64,000 nucleotides of DNA from Collimonas pratensis (GCF_001584185.1 NZ_CP013234.1:3410001-3474000), one strand, 5' to 3'; shown: positions 19,199 through 28,972, numbered from the stretch's first letter. The notes: generated from the sequence alone by a model not told the origin. Program-made: numbers and translations.

Positions 19199-19675
19199 CT
19201 ACTGCGTCACCAGCCCGACCCAATGCAAGGTTGATTCGTCCGCCGCAAATTGTGCGCGCCGGACAGGCTTGATGGCCTTGGCTGCGCTGATGGCGGATTT
19301 GTAGATGGTCTTCTGGGCTTTTCTTACCAGACGCTGCTCAATGCGCTGCGTGTACAAATCGCCGTACTCGGCAATCTGTTCGAGCATCTGCACCAACGTC
19401 TCGTCCCCCAGCTTGCTGCGCGTCAGCTGACGCCAGAAATCGCATTCGGTCCAGCGCCGGAAGCGCATGTACACCGTGCTCGAATTGCCGAACTGCTGCG
19501 GCAGATGGCGCCACAGGCTTTTGTTCAGCACAATCCAGAGCACCGCCTCGATGAACAGGCGGTTGTTCTTTGCACGGGCGCCGGGGTCATTCGGCTTGCC
19601 GGTCAGCAGAGGCTCCAGCTTTTGCCATTGATCATCCCGAAGTTTGATTTCCTGCTTCTGCACCTGATTCACCAT
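19199..19675 (-). CDS. IS5-type transposase N-terminal domain with an unrelated C-terminus
   Basis: Encodes 158 residues from the ATG at 19675. Residues 8-85 (LRDDQWQKLEPLLTGKP, NNRLFIEAVLWIVLN, LWRHLPQQFGNSSTVYMRFRRW) match the DUF4096 DNA-binding N-domain of IS5-group transposases. The expected DDE catalytic part does not follow; instead there is a Lys/Arg-rich helical tail (KLGDETLVQMLEQIAEYGD ... STLHWVGLVTQ). No terminal inverted repeats or target duplication were found around it. It is either a decayed remnant or a transposase domain reused as a DNA-binding protein. Confidence 0.7.
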   Translation of the reverse strand: MVNQVQKQEIKLRDDQWQKLEPLLTGKPNDPGARAKNNRLFIEAVLWIVLNKSLWRHLPQQFGNSSTVYMRFRRWTECDFWRQLTRSKLGDETLVQMLEQIAEYGDLYTQRIEQRLVRKAQKTIYKSAISAAKAIKPVRRAQFAADESTLHWVGLVTQ

Positions 19676-20065
19676 GATGAGCCCTAGAAAATTCTTGCTT
19701 GTGCTTAACACCTCTCCTGCCAGTCGCTGCAATCCGATTCTGATATCGACTAGTTCTGTCGCCACAGAATCAAAGCGTAGCGATTTGCTGGAGGCCCAGA
19801 ATTAGCATTCTAGCTACACCTAACATTAATTAATGTAGGACTTTTCTGAAAAATAGAAGCGTCGAGTCAGCGCGGACCGACATCTGGAGCCGTGACGGCA
19901 CTGGACATTGATTTGTGCGCAAGGCACTGGGAAAGATGCTCGCCGGCGACCGGGCATGCTGATGACGGCAACCGCATCACAGCGTGATCCGGACGGATCC
20001 ACGCCGTGTCCGGCATGGTCGGGAAAGATATTGTGCTTGCAGGCAGGCGCTAAAGCGCAACAGGC
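19676..20065. other. Intergenic region, no gene seen
   Basis: About 390 bp between the IS5-type gene and the TetR gene stop. I see no coding frame with a plausible start and no matching element ends. Confidence 0.4.
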
Positions 20066-20689
20066 TTAAACCGGATCCGGCCAGGCGCGCATTGCCTGCG
20101 CGCCGATCGCCAGCAGCTTCTCGCGGCTGGCGTTGTCGCGCGCCTGGGTCGACATGCCGTGGATGACGGTCACGAAGAAACTGGCCAGCGCAGCGGTATC
20201 GGTATCGGCCGCCAGGTCGCCTTCAGTGATGCCGCGATCCAGGCGCACCTTGATGCCGCTTTCCATCTGCTTGCGGTAATCGGCCAGCACTTCCTGCACA
20301 TGCGACGACGCCGCGGTGCAATTGGTGGCGGAGGTGACCACCATGCAGCCTGGCGGCTGGTTGGGGTCGCTCTGCGAGACGGCGATCACTTCCAGGTAGC
20401 TGCGGATGCTTTCCTTGGCGGTCAGGGCTTCGGCCGCGATCGAGGCAAAAAAGCAGGGCTTCTTCTCTAGATAGTATTCCACCGCTTCCAGGAACAGGCG
20501 TTCCTTGTCGCCGAACGCCGTGTAGAGGCTGGGCGGAGTGATTCCCATGGCGCTGGTGAGATCGTTGAGCGAGGTGGCTTCGTAGCCGTAGCGCCAGAAA
20601 ACCAGCATCGCGCTTTCCAGTGCGTGCTCCCTATCGAAGGATAAAGGGCGGCCGGGCTTCTTGCGCGGCTTGTCTTGTGTCATTTCCAT
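20066..20689 (-). CDS. TetR/AcrR-family repressor, divergent to the RND operon
   Basis: Encodes 207 residues. The helix-turn-helix is at about 28-58 (SLNDLTSAMGITPPSLYTAFGDKERLF), and the C-terminal part is a typical all-helical ligand domain of the TetR_C type (PNQPPGCMVVTSATNCTAASS region). The start could also be two codons downstream. It faces the RND efflux operon, and a near-palindromic site covers its own start codon while a second copy lies past the RND promoter. It is therefore very likely the pump's repressor, released by a drug-like ligand. Confidence 0.88.
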   Translation of the reverse strand: MEMTQDKPRKKPGRPLSFDREHALESAMLVFWRYGYEATSLNDLTSAMGITPPSLYTAFGDKERLFLEAVEYYLEKKPCFFASIAAEALTAKESIRSYLEVIAVSQSDPNQPPGCMVVTSATNCTAASSHVQEVLADYRKQMESGIKVRLDRGITEGDLAADTDTAALASFFVTVIHGMSTQARDNASREKLLAIGAQAMRAWPDPV

Positions 20690-20764
20690 AGTGATCGATA
20701 TTAAACCACTTGACAGCGGAAAACAACCCCGCTAGAGTCACACTCTAATTCGTAGTGATCGCTA
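20689..20764 (+). promoter_or_regulatory. RND-operon promoter between two copies of a TetR-type operator
   Basis: TTGACA (20710-20715) and TAGAGT (20733-20738) at 17-bp spacing form a promoter pointing at the RND operon. TAGTGATCGATA (20689-20700) and TAGTGATCGCTA (20753-20764) flank it, sharing 11 of 12 bases and each nearly palindromic around GATC. The left copy overlaps the repressor start codon; the right copy lies just downstream of the predicted transcription start. The 5' leader to the first ORF would be about 390 nt. Confidence 0.65.
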
Positions 20765-21132
20765 TTGAATTGTGATTATCTGGCCACAGATGTGGCTACA
20801 TGGAAATTTAGTGTCTCACAGAATCAAGTTTGGCGTATTGCCGGCCGGGTTTTTGCCTTTGAACGGGAGTTGCCGGGTGGATTTGGAGGATCAGACAAGA
20901 AGTGTGTAGTAAGCGGCTATCGGCCAACAGCTCGCCGCCTCTATATTGCTAATCGTGATTTGCAGCAATTGCTCTGATCTCCCCAACCACCTCTTCCCGA
21001 ATCCGGCCGGAACGCAGTGACAGCCAGGCAGGCTATCAATTCCAGATCGCGATTCACCCTGCTTTCTTTACCAGTTTTCTTTTTTTGCAGTTTATTTCTT
21101 TTCGTCTCGCTTATCGTTACCAGGGGCCCCAA

Positions 21133-22344
21133 ATGCACACTTCGACACCATTACTCTCTCGCAAAGCCATTGCCATCGCTGTCGGCATTGTCATCCTCGC
21201 CGCTGCGGGCACTGTCACCCTCACCAGCCGCGCCGCCAAGCCGGCCGGCCCGCCGCAAGCTGCGGCATCGGTCTCGGTCGCATCCGTGCTGGAAAAAACC
21301 GTCACCGAATGGGATGACTTTTCCGGACGGGTCGAAGCCATCGAGCGCGTAGAGATACGCCCGCGCGTTGCCGGCACCATCGACGCCGTGCATTTCCAGG
21401 AAGGCCAGCTGGTCAAGAAAGGCGATCTGCTGTTCACCATCGACCCGCGCCCGTATCAAGCGGAACTGGCGCGCGCGGTCGCCACCCAGGCCGGCGCCCA
21501 GGCTGGCTTGTCGCTGGCCAAGACCGAACTGGCGCGCACCAGCCGCCTGATTGAAGAACACGCGGTCGCACAGCGTGAGCTGGATCAGCGCAACAACGCC
21601 CTACTGGAAGCCGACGCCAGCCTGAAAGCGGCGGAAGCGGCGGTGCTGAGCGCACGCTTGAATCTGCAATACACCGCGATCACGGCGCCGGTCAGCGGCC
21701 GCGTTTCGCGCGCCGAAATCACAGTCGGCAACTTGGTCGGGGCCGGCGTCAGCTTCCCTGCCCTGACGACCGTGGTATCGGTCTCGCCGGTGTACGTCAA
21801 TTTCGAAGTGGATGAGCAAACCTATATCCGCTACGCCGCCAACGGTGCGGTCGGCAATTCCGGCGTCAAGAACCTGCCGGTGTCTATCGGCCTGGCCAGT
21901 GAAGAAGGCTATCCGCACCAGGGCCAGATCAAGGCTTTCGACAACCGTCTCGATACCGCCTCCGGCACGATGCGGGTGCGCGCAGTGTTCGACAACGCGA
22001 ACGGCACCCTGACTCCCGGCATGTACGCCCGCGTGCGCACCGGCGGCGCGGCGGCGGAGACTGCCGTGCTGATCGACGACAAGGCGGTCGGCACCGACCA
22101 GGACAAGAAATACGTCATGGTGCTGGGCGCGGACAACAAGGTCACCTATCGCGCGATCAAGCTGGGTCCGATCGTCGACGGCCTGCGGATCGTGCGCTCC
22201 GGCCTCAAGAAAGATGAGCGGATCGTGGTCAACGGCCTGCAGCGGATCCGGCCGAACGACCTGGTCACGCCAGTGACGGTGGCCATGGACGGTGAACAGC
22301 TCGCGCCAGCGAAGAATGCACTGGCCGTGGCTGCAGCTAAATAA
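21133..22344 (+). CDS. RND efflux periplasmic adaptor (MexE-like)
   Basis: Encodes 403 residues from the ATG at 21133. A signal/anchor segment (AIAIAVGIVILAAAGTVTLTS) is followed by the HlyD-type layout: barrel-sandwich halves (VEIRPRVAGTIDAVHFQEGQ and LQYTAITAPVSGRVSRAEI), a coiled-coil hairpin between them, and beta-barrel and membrane-proximal domains to the C-terminus. It bridges the inner-membrane pump and outer-membrane channel. It is the first gene of a three-gene operon in the order adaptor, pump, channel. No lipobox is seen, so it is likely held by an uncleaved anchor. Confidence 0.93.
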   Translation: MHTSTPLLSRKAIAIAVGIVILAAAGTVTLTSRAAKPAGPPQAAASVSVASVLEKTVTEWDDFSGRVEAIERVEIRPRVAGTIDAVHFQEGQLVKKGDLLFTIDPRPYQAELARAVATQAGAQAGLSLAKTELARTSRLIEEHAVAQRELDQRNNALLEADASLKAAEAAVLSARLNLQYTAITAPVSGRVSRAEITVGNLVGAGVSFPALTTVVSVSPVYVNFEVDEQTYIRYAANGAVGNSGVKNLPVSIGLASEEGYPHQGQIKAFDNRLDTASGTMRVRAVFDNANGTLTPGMYARVRTGGAAAETAVLIDDKAVGTDQDKKYVMVLGADNKVTYRAIKLGPIVDGLRIVRSGLKKDERIVVNGLQRIRPNDLVTPVTVAMDGEQLAPAKNALAVAAAK

Positions 22345-22401
22345 CAAGGACGCCGACGACTCACCTCGCAACGACGCCAAAACACAGCAGAGCCCAACAC
22401 C

Positions 22402-25400
22402 ATGAATATTTCTAAATTCTTTATCGACCGCCCGATCTTTGCGGGCGTGCTATCTGCGATCATCCTGATCGGCGGCCTGATTTCCATGCTCAGCCTGCCG
22501 ATCTCCGAGTACCCGGAAGTGATTCCGCCCTCCGTCATCGTCAAGGCGCAGTATCCGGGCGCCAATCCGCAAACCATCGCGGAAACCGTCGCCACGCCGA
22601 TCGAAGAACAGATCAACGGCGTCGAAGGCATGCTCTACATGTCCTCGCAAGCGACTTCCGACGGCCTGATGACGCTGACCATCACCTTCAAGCTCGGCAC
22701 CTCGCCCGACCTGGCGCAGCAGCTGGTGCAGAACCGCGTCAACCAGGCGTTGCCGCGCTTGCCGGATGTGGTGCAGCGGCTGGGCGTGACCACCGTCAAG
22801 AGTTCACCCAACCTGACCATGGTGGTGCACTTGCTGTCGCCGAACGACCGCTACGACATGGCTTACCTGCGCAATTACGCGGTGCTGAACGTCAAGGACC
22901 GGCTGGCACGCCTGCCCGGCATCGGTTCGGTGCAGCTTTTCGGTTCCGGTGACTATTCGATGCGGGTCTGGCTCGATCCGCGCAAGGTAGCTGAGCGCGG
23001 CCTGGCCGCCACCGATGTGGTGAACGCCATCCGCGAACAGAACGTCAATGTTGCCGCCGGCGTGATCGGCGCTTCGCCCGCGGTTCCCGGCGTCAATTAC
23101 CAGATTTCGGTGAACGCTCGCGGCCGCCTGGCCAATGAAGAAGAGTTCGGCAACATCGTCATCCGCACCTCGCCCGACGGCGTCGTGACCTACCTGAAAG
23201 ACGTGGCGCGCATCGAACTCGGCGCCAGCGAATACGCCTTGCGCTTGCTGCTGGACAACAAGCAGGCGGTGGCGATTCCGATCTTCCAGGCGCCAGGCTC
23301 CAACGCCCTGGAAATCTCCGACAACGTGCGCGCCACCATGGCCGAGCTGAAGAAAGACATGCCGGAAGGCGTCGACTACAAGATCGTCTACGATCCGACC
23401 CAGTTTGTCCGCTCCTCGATCGAAGCCGTGGTGCATACCCTGCTGGAAGCGATCCTGCTGGTGGTGATCGTGGTGATCATCTTCCTGCAAACCTGGCGCG
23501 CCTCGATCATTCCGTTGCTGGCAGTGCCGGTCTCGGTCATCGGTACTTTTGCGGTGATGATGGGCCTGGGCTTTTCGATCAACGCGCTGAGCCTGTTCGG
23601 GCTGGTGCTGGCGATCGGGATCGTGGTCGATGACGCCATCGTGGTGGTGGAAAACGTCGAGCGCAATATCGAAAACGGTTTGTCCGCCAAGGAAGCGACG
23701 TACAAAGCAATGCGTGAAGTCTCCGGACCGATCGTGGCAATCGCCCTGACCCTGTGCGCGGTGTTCGTACCTTTGGCTTTCGTCAGCGGCCTCACCGGCG
23801 AGTTCTTCAAGCAGTTCGCCCTGACCATCGCCATCTCGACCGTGATTTCGGCCTTCAACTCGCTGACCCTGTCGCCTGCCCTGGCCGCCCTGCTGCTGAA
23901 AGGCCACGGCGCCAAGAAGGACGGCTTCCAGCGCGCCATCGACCGTGTCTTCGGCGGCTTCTTCTCGATGTTCAACAAGGTCTTCCATCGCGGTTCCACC
24001 TCGTACGGCGAAGGCGTCACCGGCATCCTGAAGCGCAAGACTGCCGCCCTCGGCGTGTATGCCGTGCTGATCGGCCTGACCATGCTGCTATTCCACACTG
24101 TGCCGAACGGTTTCATCCCGGCGCAGGACAAGCAGTACCTGGTCGGCTTCGCCCAGCTGCCTGACGCGGCCTCGCTCGACCGTACCGAAGATGTGATGCG
24201 CAAGATGTCCGAGATCGCGCTGAAACAGCCTGGCGTGGAATCGGCGGTGGCCTTCCCTGGCCTGTCGATCAACGGCTTCGTCAACAGCCCGAACTCCGGC
24301 ATCGTGTTCACCACGCTGAAGCCGTTCGACGAACGCCGCAGCGCCGACCAAAGCGGCGAAGCGATTGCGCAGCAGCTGAACCAGAAATTCTCGGCCATCC
24401 AGGGCGCTTTCATTGCCGTGTTCCCACCGCCGCCGGTACAGGGGCTAGGCACCATCGGCGGCTTCAAGCTGCAGATCGAAGACCGTGGCGCGCTGGGCAA
24501 CCAGGCCTTGAACGACGCCCTGCAAGCCTTCATGGCGAAAGCGCACCAGGCGCCGGAACTGGCCGGCATGTTCTCCAGCTTCCAGATCAACGTGCCGCAA
24601 CTGTACGCCGACGTCGACCGTGTCCGCGCCCAGCAGCTGGGAGTATCCATCCCTTCGGTGTTCGACACCTTGCAGATCTACCTCGGTTCCTTGTACGTGA
24701 ACGATTTCAACAAGTTCGGCCGCACCTTCCAGGTACGGGTCCAGGCTGATGCGCCCTTCCGCGCTCACGCCGAAGATATCGGCTTGCTGAAAGCGCGCAA
24801 CGACAAGGGTGAAATGGTGCCGTTGTCCTCGCTGCTGAAGATGACGCAAAGCTACGGCCCCGACCAGGCTGTGCGCTACAACGCCTTCCCCTCGGCCGAT
24901 GTCAACGGTGGCCCGGCGCCAGGCTACAGCACCGGCCAGGCCCAGGCAGTGGTGGAACGCATCGCGGCCGAGACCCTGCCGCGCGGCATCAGCTACGAAT
25001 GGACTGAAATCACGTATCAGGACAAAATCGCCGGCAATACCCTGTTCATCATCTTGCCGCTGTCGATCCTGCTGGTGTTCTTCGTGCTCGCTGCCCAATA
25101 TGAAAGCCTGACCTTGCCGCTGGCGGTATTGCTGATCGTGCCGATGGGGATCCTGTCGGCGATTGCCGGCGTCTGGCTGACCCGTGGCGACAACAACATC
25201 TTCACCCAGATCAGTCTGATCGTGCTAGTGGGGCTGGCGTGTAAGAACGCCATCCTGATTGTCGAGTTCGCCCACGAGCTGGAGCTGCAAGGCCGCTCCA
25301 TCTACGCTGCGGCGATCGAAGCTGCCCGCCTGCGTCTGCGGCCTATCCTGATGACCTCGATCGCCTTTATCGCCGGTGTCGTGCCGCTGATCCTGTCGAG

Positions 25401-25638
25401 CGGCGCGGGCGCCGAAATGCGCCATGCGATGGGCGTGGCGGTGTTCTCGGGAATGATCGGGGTGACAGCTTTCGGGCTGTTCCTGACGCCGATCTTTTAT
25501 GTACTGCTGCGCACCCTGGCATCGCGCTGGACAACCGGCAGCAAGCATGAAGCCGAGGCCTATACCGGTCCGGGTCATGCGCCGCACGGCAGCGTCACAC
25601 CTGCGATTGTCAGCAGCGCGCAAATTGAAGGAATCTGA
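22402..25638 (+). CDS. RND multidrug efflux pump, MexF/BpeF-like
   Basis: Encodes 1078 residues with the HAE1 plan: twelve membrane spans and two large periplasmic loops. The opening MNISKFFIDRPIFAGVLS and ISEYPEVIPPSVIVKAQYPG match the MexF branch. The proton-relay acidic pair is in GIVVDDAIVVVENVERN (TM4), with the TM10 Lys region in LVGLACKNAILIVEFA. It exports drugs such as chloramphenicol, trimethoprim or quinolones in MexF-like systems; substrates here are inferred only. The last 35 residues extend past TM12 as a hydrophilic tail. Confidence 0.95.
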   Translation: MNISKFFIDRPIFAGVLSAIILIGGLISMLSLPISEYPEVIPPSVIVKAQYPGANPQTIAETVATPIEEQINGVEGMLYMSSQATSDGLMTLTITFKLGTSPDLAQQLVQNRVNQALPRLPDVVQRLGVTTVKSSPNLTMVVHLLSPNDRYDMAYLRNYAVLNVKDRLARLPGIGSVQLFGSGDYSMRVWLDPRKVAERGLAATDVVNAIREQNVNVAAGVIGASPAVPGVNYQISVNARGRLANEEEFGNIVIRTSPDGVVTYLKDVARIELGASEYALRLLLDNKQAVAIPIFQAPGSNALEISDNVRATMAELKKDMPEGVDYKIVYDPTQFVRSSIEAVVHTLLEAILLVVIVVIIFLQTWRASIIPLLAVPVSVIGTFAVMMGLGFSINALSLFGLVLAIGIVVDDAIVVVENVERNIENGLSAKEATYKAMREVSGPIVAIALTLCAVFVPLAFVSGLTGEFFKQFALTIAISTVISAFNSLTLSPALAALLLKGHGAKKDGFQRAIDRVFGGFFSMFNKVFHRGSTSYGEGVTGILKRKTAALGVYAVLIGLTMLLFHTVPNGFIPAQDKQYLVGFAQLPDAASLDRTEDVMRKMSEIALKQPGVESAVAFPGLSINGFVNSPNSGIVFTTLKPFDERRSADQSGEAIAQQLNQKFSAIQGAFIAVFPPPPVQGLGTIGGFKLQIEDRGALGNQALNDALQAFMAKAHQAPELAGMFSSFQINVPQLYADVDRVRAQQLGVSIPSVFDTLQIYLGSLYVNDFNKFGRTFQVRVQADAPFRAHAEDIGLLKARNDKGEMVPLSSLLKMTQSYGPDQAVRYNAFPSADVNGGPAPGYSTGQAQAVVERIAAETLPRGISYEWTEITYQDKIAGNTLFIILPLSILLVFFVLAAQYESLTLPLAVLLIVPMGILSAIAGVWLTRGDNNIFTQISLIVLVGLACKNAILIVEFAHELELQGRSIYAAAIEAARLRLRPILMTSIAFIAGVVPLILSSGAGAEMRHAMGVAVFSGMIGVTAFGLFLTPIFYVLLRTLASRWTTGSKHEAEAYTGPGHAPHGSVTPAIVSSAQIEGI

Positions 25639-25640
25639 AC

Positions 25641-27098
25641 ATGAAAAGCTTTAACTTGAAACTGACTGCAATGATGGCGGCGCTGGTGCTGGCCGGCTGC
25701 TCCACTACCAAACCGCCGGAACAGGTCGCAGTCGACACGCCGGCCCAGTACCGCGAAGCGGCAGCGTTGGACGGCAGCTGGAAAGTAGCCCAGCCTGCCG
25801 ACGCTGCCGACCGCGGCGCCTGGTGGTCGGTGTTTGACGACGCCGAGCTCGGCAAGCTGATCAGCGACGCCACCCAGTCCAGCCCGACCCTGGTGATGGC
25901 CTTGGCGCGCGTCAAGGAAGCGCGCGCCACCGCCGGCCTGGCCGATGCCGACCGCGCCTTCCAGCTGGGCGCCGCCTTTGGCCCAACCCGCCAGGGCACA
26001 GCCAGCGCCACCTCCACGCAGTGGCAGGCGCAATTAGGCGCCTCCTATGAGGTCGATCTGTTCGGCCGCCTGTCGGACAGCAGCCGTGCCGCGCGCCTCG
26101 ACGCCGAAGGCCAGGAAGCGGCCTATCGCTCGGTGCTGCTGGCGCTGCAGGCCGATGTCGCCCAGCAGTATTTTGCGATCCGCTCGCTCGATTCGGAACT
26201 CGACGTGCTGCAGCAGACCATCAAGCTGCGTCAGGAAAACCTGCGCCTGGTGCAGCATCGCTACGATGCCGGCGACACCAGCGAACTGGATGTGGCGCAA
26301 GCCCAGACCGAGCTGTCGGTGACCCAGGCTGAACAGGAAGGCGTCAGCCGCAGCCGCGCCCAGCGCGACCATGCGCTAGCGATCCTGCTGGGCAAGGCGC
26401 CGGCTCAGTTCACCCTGGCCAGCGCACCGCTGCAGCCGGTGACGGTCAACGTGCCGCCAGGCCTGCCGTCCGACTTGCTGGAACGGCGCCCGGACATCGC
26501 CCAGGCGCAGCGCCAGCTGGCCGCCGCCAGCGCCCGCATCGGCGTCGCCAAGGCCGGCTTCTTCCCGAGCCTGGTGCTGACCGCTTCCGGCGGCTTCGCC
26601 TCGGACGCGCTGCACAATCTGTTCCAGTGGTCCAGCCGCAGCTGGATGCTGGGACCGCTGGTCGGCAGCGTGCTGAACCTGCCCTTGCTCGATGGCGGCC
26701 GCAACAAGGCCAACCTGGCCAAGGCCGACGCCAACTATGAATCGGTGGTGGCCAACTACCGCCAGCAAGTGCTGGTCGGCTTCCAGGATGTGGAAGACAA
26801 CCTGAGCGCGATGCGTACGCTGGATAACCAGATCCGCTTCCAGGAAGACGCCGTGAAATCGGCGCAACTGGCCGCGCGCCTGGCCGATTCGCGCTACAAG
26901 AACGGCTCGACCAGCTATTTCGAAGTGATCGACGCCCAGCGCTCCAGCCTCTCGGCGCAACGCGCCAAGAGCCAGAGCGTCGGCCAGCGGGCGGTGGCCT
27001 CGGTCGGCCTGATCCGGGCGCTGGGCGGTGGCTGGGGCACGCCTGCCCCTGCTACTGCTGCCACCGCCACGCCTGCCGCATTGGCACTGTCCAGGTAA
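25641..27098 (+). CDS. Outer-membrane efflux lipoprotein, NodT/OprN family
   Basis: Encodes 485 residues, starting 2 bp after the pump stop. The signal peptide ends with the lipobox LAGC (lipidated Cys about 20). Two repeats of the TolC-type alpha-helical barrel are visible, including YEVDLFGRLSDSSRAA, LLERRPDIAQAQRQLAAASARIG and NLPLLDGGRNKANL. It forms the channel that receives drugs from the adaptor-pump complex. A strong terminator follows 20 bp downstream. Confidence 0.94.
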   Translation: MKSFNLKLTAMMAALVLAGCSTTKPPEQVAVDTPAQYREAAALDGSWKVAQPADAADRGAWWSVFDDAELGKLISDATQSSPTLVMALARVKEARATAGLADADRAFQLGAAFGPTRQGTASATSTQWQAQLGASYEVDLFGRLSDSSRAARLDAEGQEAAYRSVLLALQADVAQQYFAIRSLDSELDVLQQTIKLRQENLRLVQHRYDAGDTSELDVAQAQTELSVTQAEQEGVSRSRAQRDHALAILLGKAPAQFTLASAPLQPVTVNVPPGLPSDLLERRPDIAQAQRQLAAASARIGVAKAGFFPSLVLTASGGFASDALHNLFQWSSRSWMLGPLVGSVLNLPLLDGGRNKANLAKADANYESVVANYRQQVLVGFQDVEDNLSAMRTLDNQIRFQEDAVKSAQLAARLADSRYKNGSTSYFEVIDAQRSSLSAQRAKSQSVGQRAVASVGLIRALGGGWGTPAPATAATATPAALALSR

Positions 27099-27117
27099 AC
27101 AAACTTGTCGATATGAG

Positions 27118-27157
27118 AATGGCGATGCCGGCACTGCTGCCGGCATCGCCATTTTTT
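27118..27157 (+). terminator. Strong Rho-independent terminator of the RND operon
   Basis: A perfect 16-bp stem with a 4-nt loop (27118-27133 with 27138-27153) is followed by a run of six T. It lies 20 bp after the channel-gene stop. Confidence 0.93.
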
Positions 27158-27229
27158 CGTCAAGATAGGGCTTGCGCAACGATTACGGGCGGCTTAATCT
27201 TTTTACTTCGCCCACCCGCCCCTCTGACC

Positions 27230-27706
27230 ATGCAAACTCTTGCGCCTTCCACCAGCCTTGCCCAGGCCGCCGACCAGTCCGAAATCGACGCGCTGGTGCG
27301 CGCCTTCTTTTCCGTATTCACCAACAAGAACGGCGCCCGGCCGGAGGTCGACGCCATCCATCGCATGTTCATTCCGCAAGGCCTGATCATCAAGTGCCAC
27401 GGCGACCACCGCGAGATCTACACGCTGCAGCAATTCATAGCACCACGCCTACAGCTGCTGACTAGCGGCCAGCTGACGGATTTCCAGGAACAGGAAGTAT
27501 CCGCGCGCACCGATATCTTCGGCGGCATTGCGCAGCGTTACAGCGTCTATGAAAAGAGCGGCGTGCTGGACGGCCAGGCGTTCCACGCCTATGGCGTCAA
27601 AACCCTGCAATTGATCCGCATGGAGGATGGCTGGAAAATGGTGTCCCTGGCCTGGGAAGATGAGCGTGACGGTCTCGGCATTCCCGCCCAGCTCAAGCAC
27701 AGCTAG
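27230..27706 (+). CDS. SnoaL/NTF2-like domain protein
   Basis: Encodes 158 residues from the ATG at 27230; the frame is open further upstream but overlaps the RND terminator. The opening helix (AADQSEIDALVRAFFSVFTN) and later strands (VKTLQLIRMEDGWKMVSLAWEDE) fit the cone-shaped NTF2 fold of SnoaL-like proteins, which bind small ligands or act as isomerases and hydrolases. No catalytic residues can be assigned. It converges on the MFS gene with 21 bp between stops. Confidence 0.65.
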   Translation: MQTLAPSTSLAQAADQSEIDALVRAFFSVFTNKNGARPEVDAIHRMFIPQGLIIKCHGDHREIYTLQQFIAPRLQLLTSGQLTDFQEQEVSARTDIFGGIAQRYSVYEKSGVLDGQAFHAYGVKTLQLIRMEDGWKMVSLAWEDERDGLGIPAQLKHS

Positions 27707-27727
27707 TCATCGCCCGCCGCTTGTAAA

Positions 27728-28972
27728 TCAATCGCGGATATCGCGCAAAGGCGAGGCCTTTATCAGCCCGAAAGTCAGCAGGCTGCCACCCACCGCGATG
27801 GCGATCAAGCCGCTGCGCACGCCCAGATGTTCGGCAATCCAGCCGGCCGACAAGGCGCCCAGCGGCGCTGCCGCCACGGTCATGAAGCGCATGGTCGACA
27901 CCATGCGGCCATGGAACGCATCCGGCGTCAGTTTCAGACGCAAGGCCAGGTAAGGCATGAAATACAGCATGGCGCTGCAGTCGAAGACAAACACCACCAC
28001 GCCGTAAGCCAGCGCGCTCAGCGCGGAAGAGCCGAAGATGGTGGCAGGAATTGCGGCCAGCAGCAGCCAGGCCGCAGCGGTGCCGGCGAGGCCGATCAGG
28101 ATCGTGCGGCCGCTGCCGAAGCGCCGCGACAGCGGCTTGAGCAGCATGGAACTGACCAGCACGCCCAGGCCGCCCAGCGTTTGCGCCGCGCCCAAGACAC
28201 CCGGCGACATGCCGAGCTGGTGCGTGGCGAACAGGATCTGCAGCGCCAGATAGCCGTTGAACAGAATCTGCCACAGCGCCGTGCCCCAGGCCAGCGCCCA
28301 CAGTACTTCATGATTCCTGACCATCTTGATGCCGTCAACCATTTCGCGAAACGGATGGCGGCTGGATGGCGCCGGATAGGGATCGCGCTTCTTCAGATGG
28401 CGCAGGTTCCACCATGACAGCAAGAAGCTGAGGGCATTGACCAGCACCGCTACCGGCGCCGTCAGCAGCTGCACCAGCATGCCGGCGATGCCAGGGCCGA
28501 TCAGACGCGCCATCGAATCGGTGGCGGCGAACTTGCTCTGCGCAGACAGCAACTGGTCGCGCCCTACCAGTTGCGCCAGGAATACCTGGGCCGCGCTGCC
28601 GCCGATCACAAATCCGACCCCCATCAGGAATCCGACCGTATAGATCACATGCATGGACAGCACACCCAGCCAGTAACTGATGGGAATCACCGCCAGCACA
28701 CAGCCGAACATGCACTCGGACCACAGCAACACCGGATACTTGCTGCGGCGGTCCAGCCAGACGCCGGCCGGCAGCGAAAACAGCGCAAACGGCAAGGTTT
28801 GCAAGGCGATCAGCAGTCCCATTTGCTCCGGCGTCGCGCGCAGCAGCAGTACCGCGGTCAGCGGAATCGCCAGGCTGCTGATCTGTTCGCCGAAGCTGGC
28901 GATGCCGGTAGTCAGCCAGAAACGGCGGAAGTCGTGGTGGCGCAGCATCGGATCGGCCGACAGCTTGCGCAT
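27728..28972 (-). CDS. MFS exporter, EntS-like
   Basis: Encodes 414 residues with about twelve membrane spans. The N-terminal FRRFWLTTGIASFGEQISSLAIPLTAVLLL and the loop GVWLDRRSKYPVLL match the MFS_3 group that includes the enterobactin exporter EntS and many macrolide or siderophore exporters. No siderophore synthesis gene is nearby, so the substrate is open. It is divergent from nemR, with about 300 bp between them. Confidence 0.85.
   Translation of the reverse strand: MRKLSADPMLRHHDFRRFWLTTGIASFGEQISSLAIPLTAVLLLRATPEQMGLLIALQTLPFALFSLPAGVWLDRRSKYPVLLWSECMFGCVLAVIPISYWLGVLSMHVIYTVGFLMGVGFVIGGSAAQVFLAQLVGRDQLLSAQSKFAATDSMARLIGPGIAGMLVQLLTAPVAVLVNALSFLLSWWNLRHLKKRDPYPAPSSRHPFREMVDGIKMVRNHEVLWALAWGTALWQILFNGYLALQILFATHQLGMSPGVLGAAQTLGGLGVLVSSMLLKPLSRRFGSGRTILIGLAGTAAAWLLLAAIPATIFGSSALSALAYGVVVFVFDCSAMLYFMPYLALRLKLTPDAFHGRMVSTMRFMTVAAAPLGALSAGWIAEHLGVRSGLIAIAVGGSLLTFGLIKASPLRDIRD

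Noticed and set aside
19199..19675. A complete IS5 element
   Set aside because: Catalytic DDE region, terminal inverted repeats and target duplication are all missing.
22804..25098. Long His/Asp-rich minus-strand frames opposite the RND pump
   Set aside because: Antisense shadows of high-GC codon use; no starts with ribosome sites and no domains.
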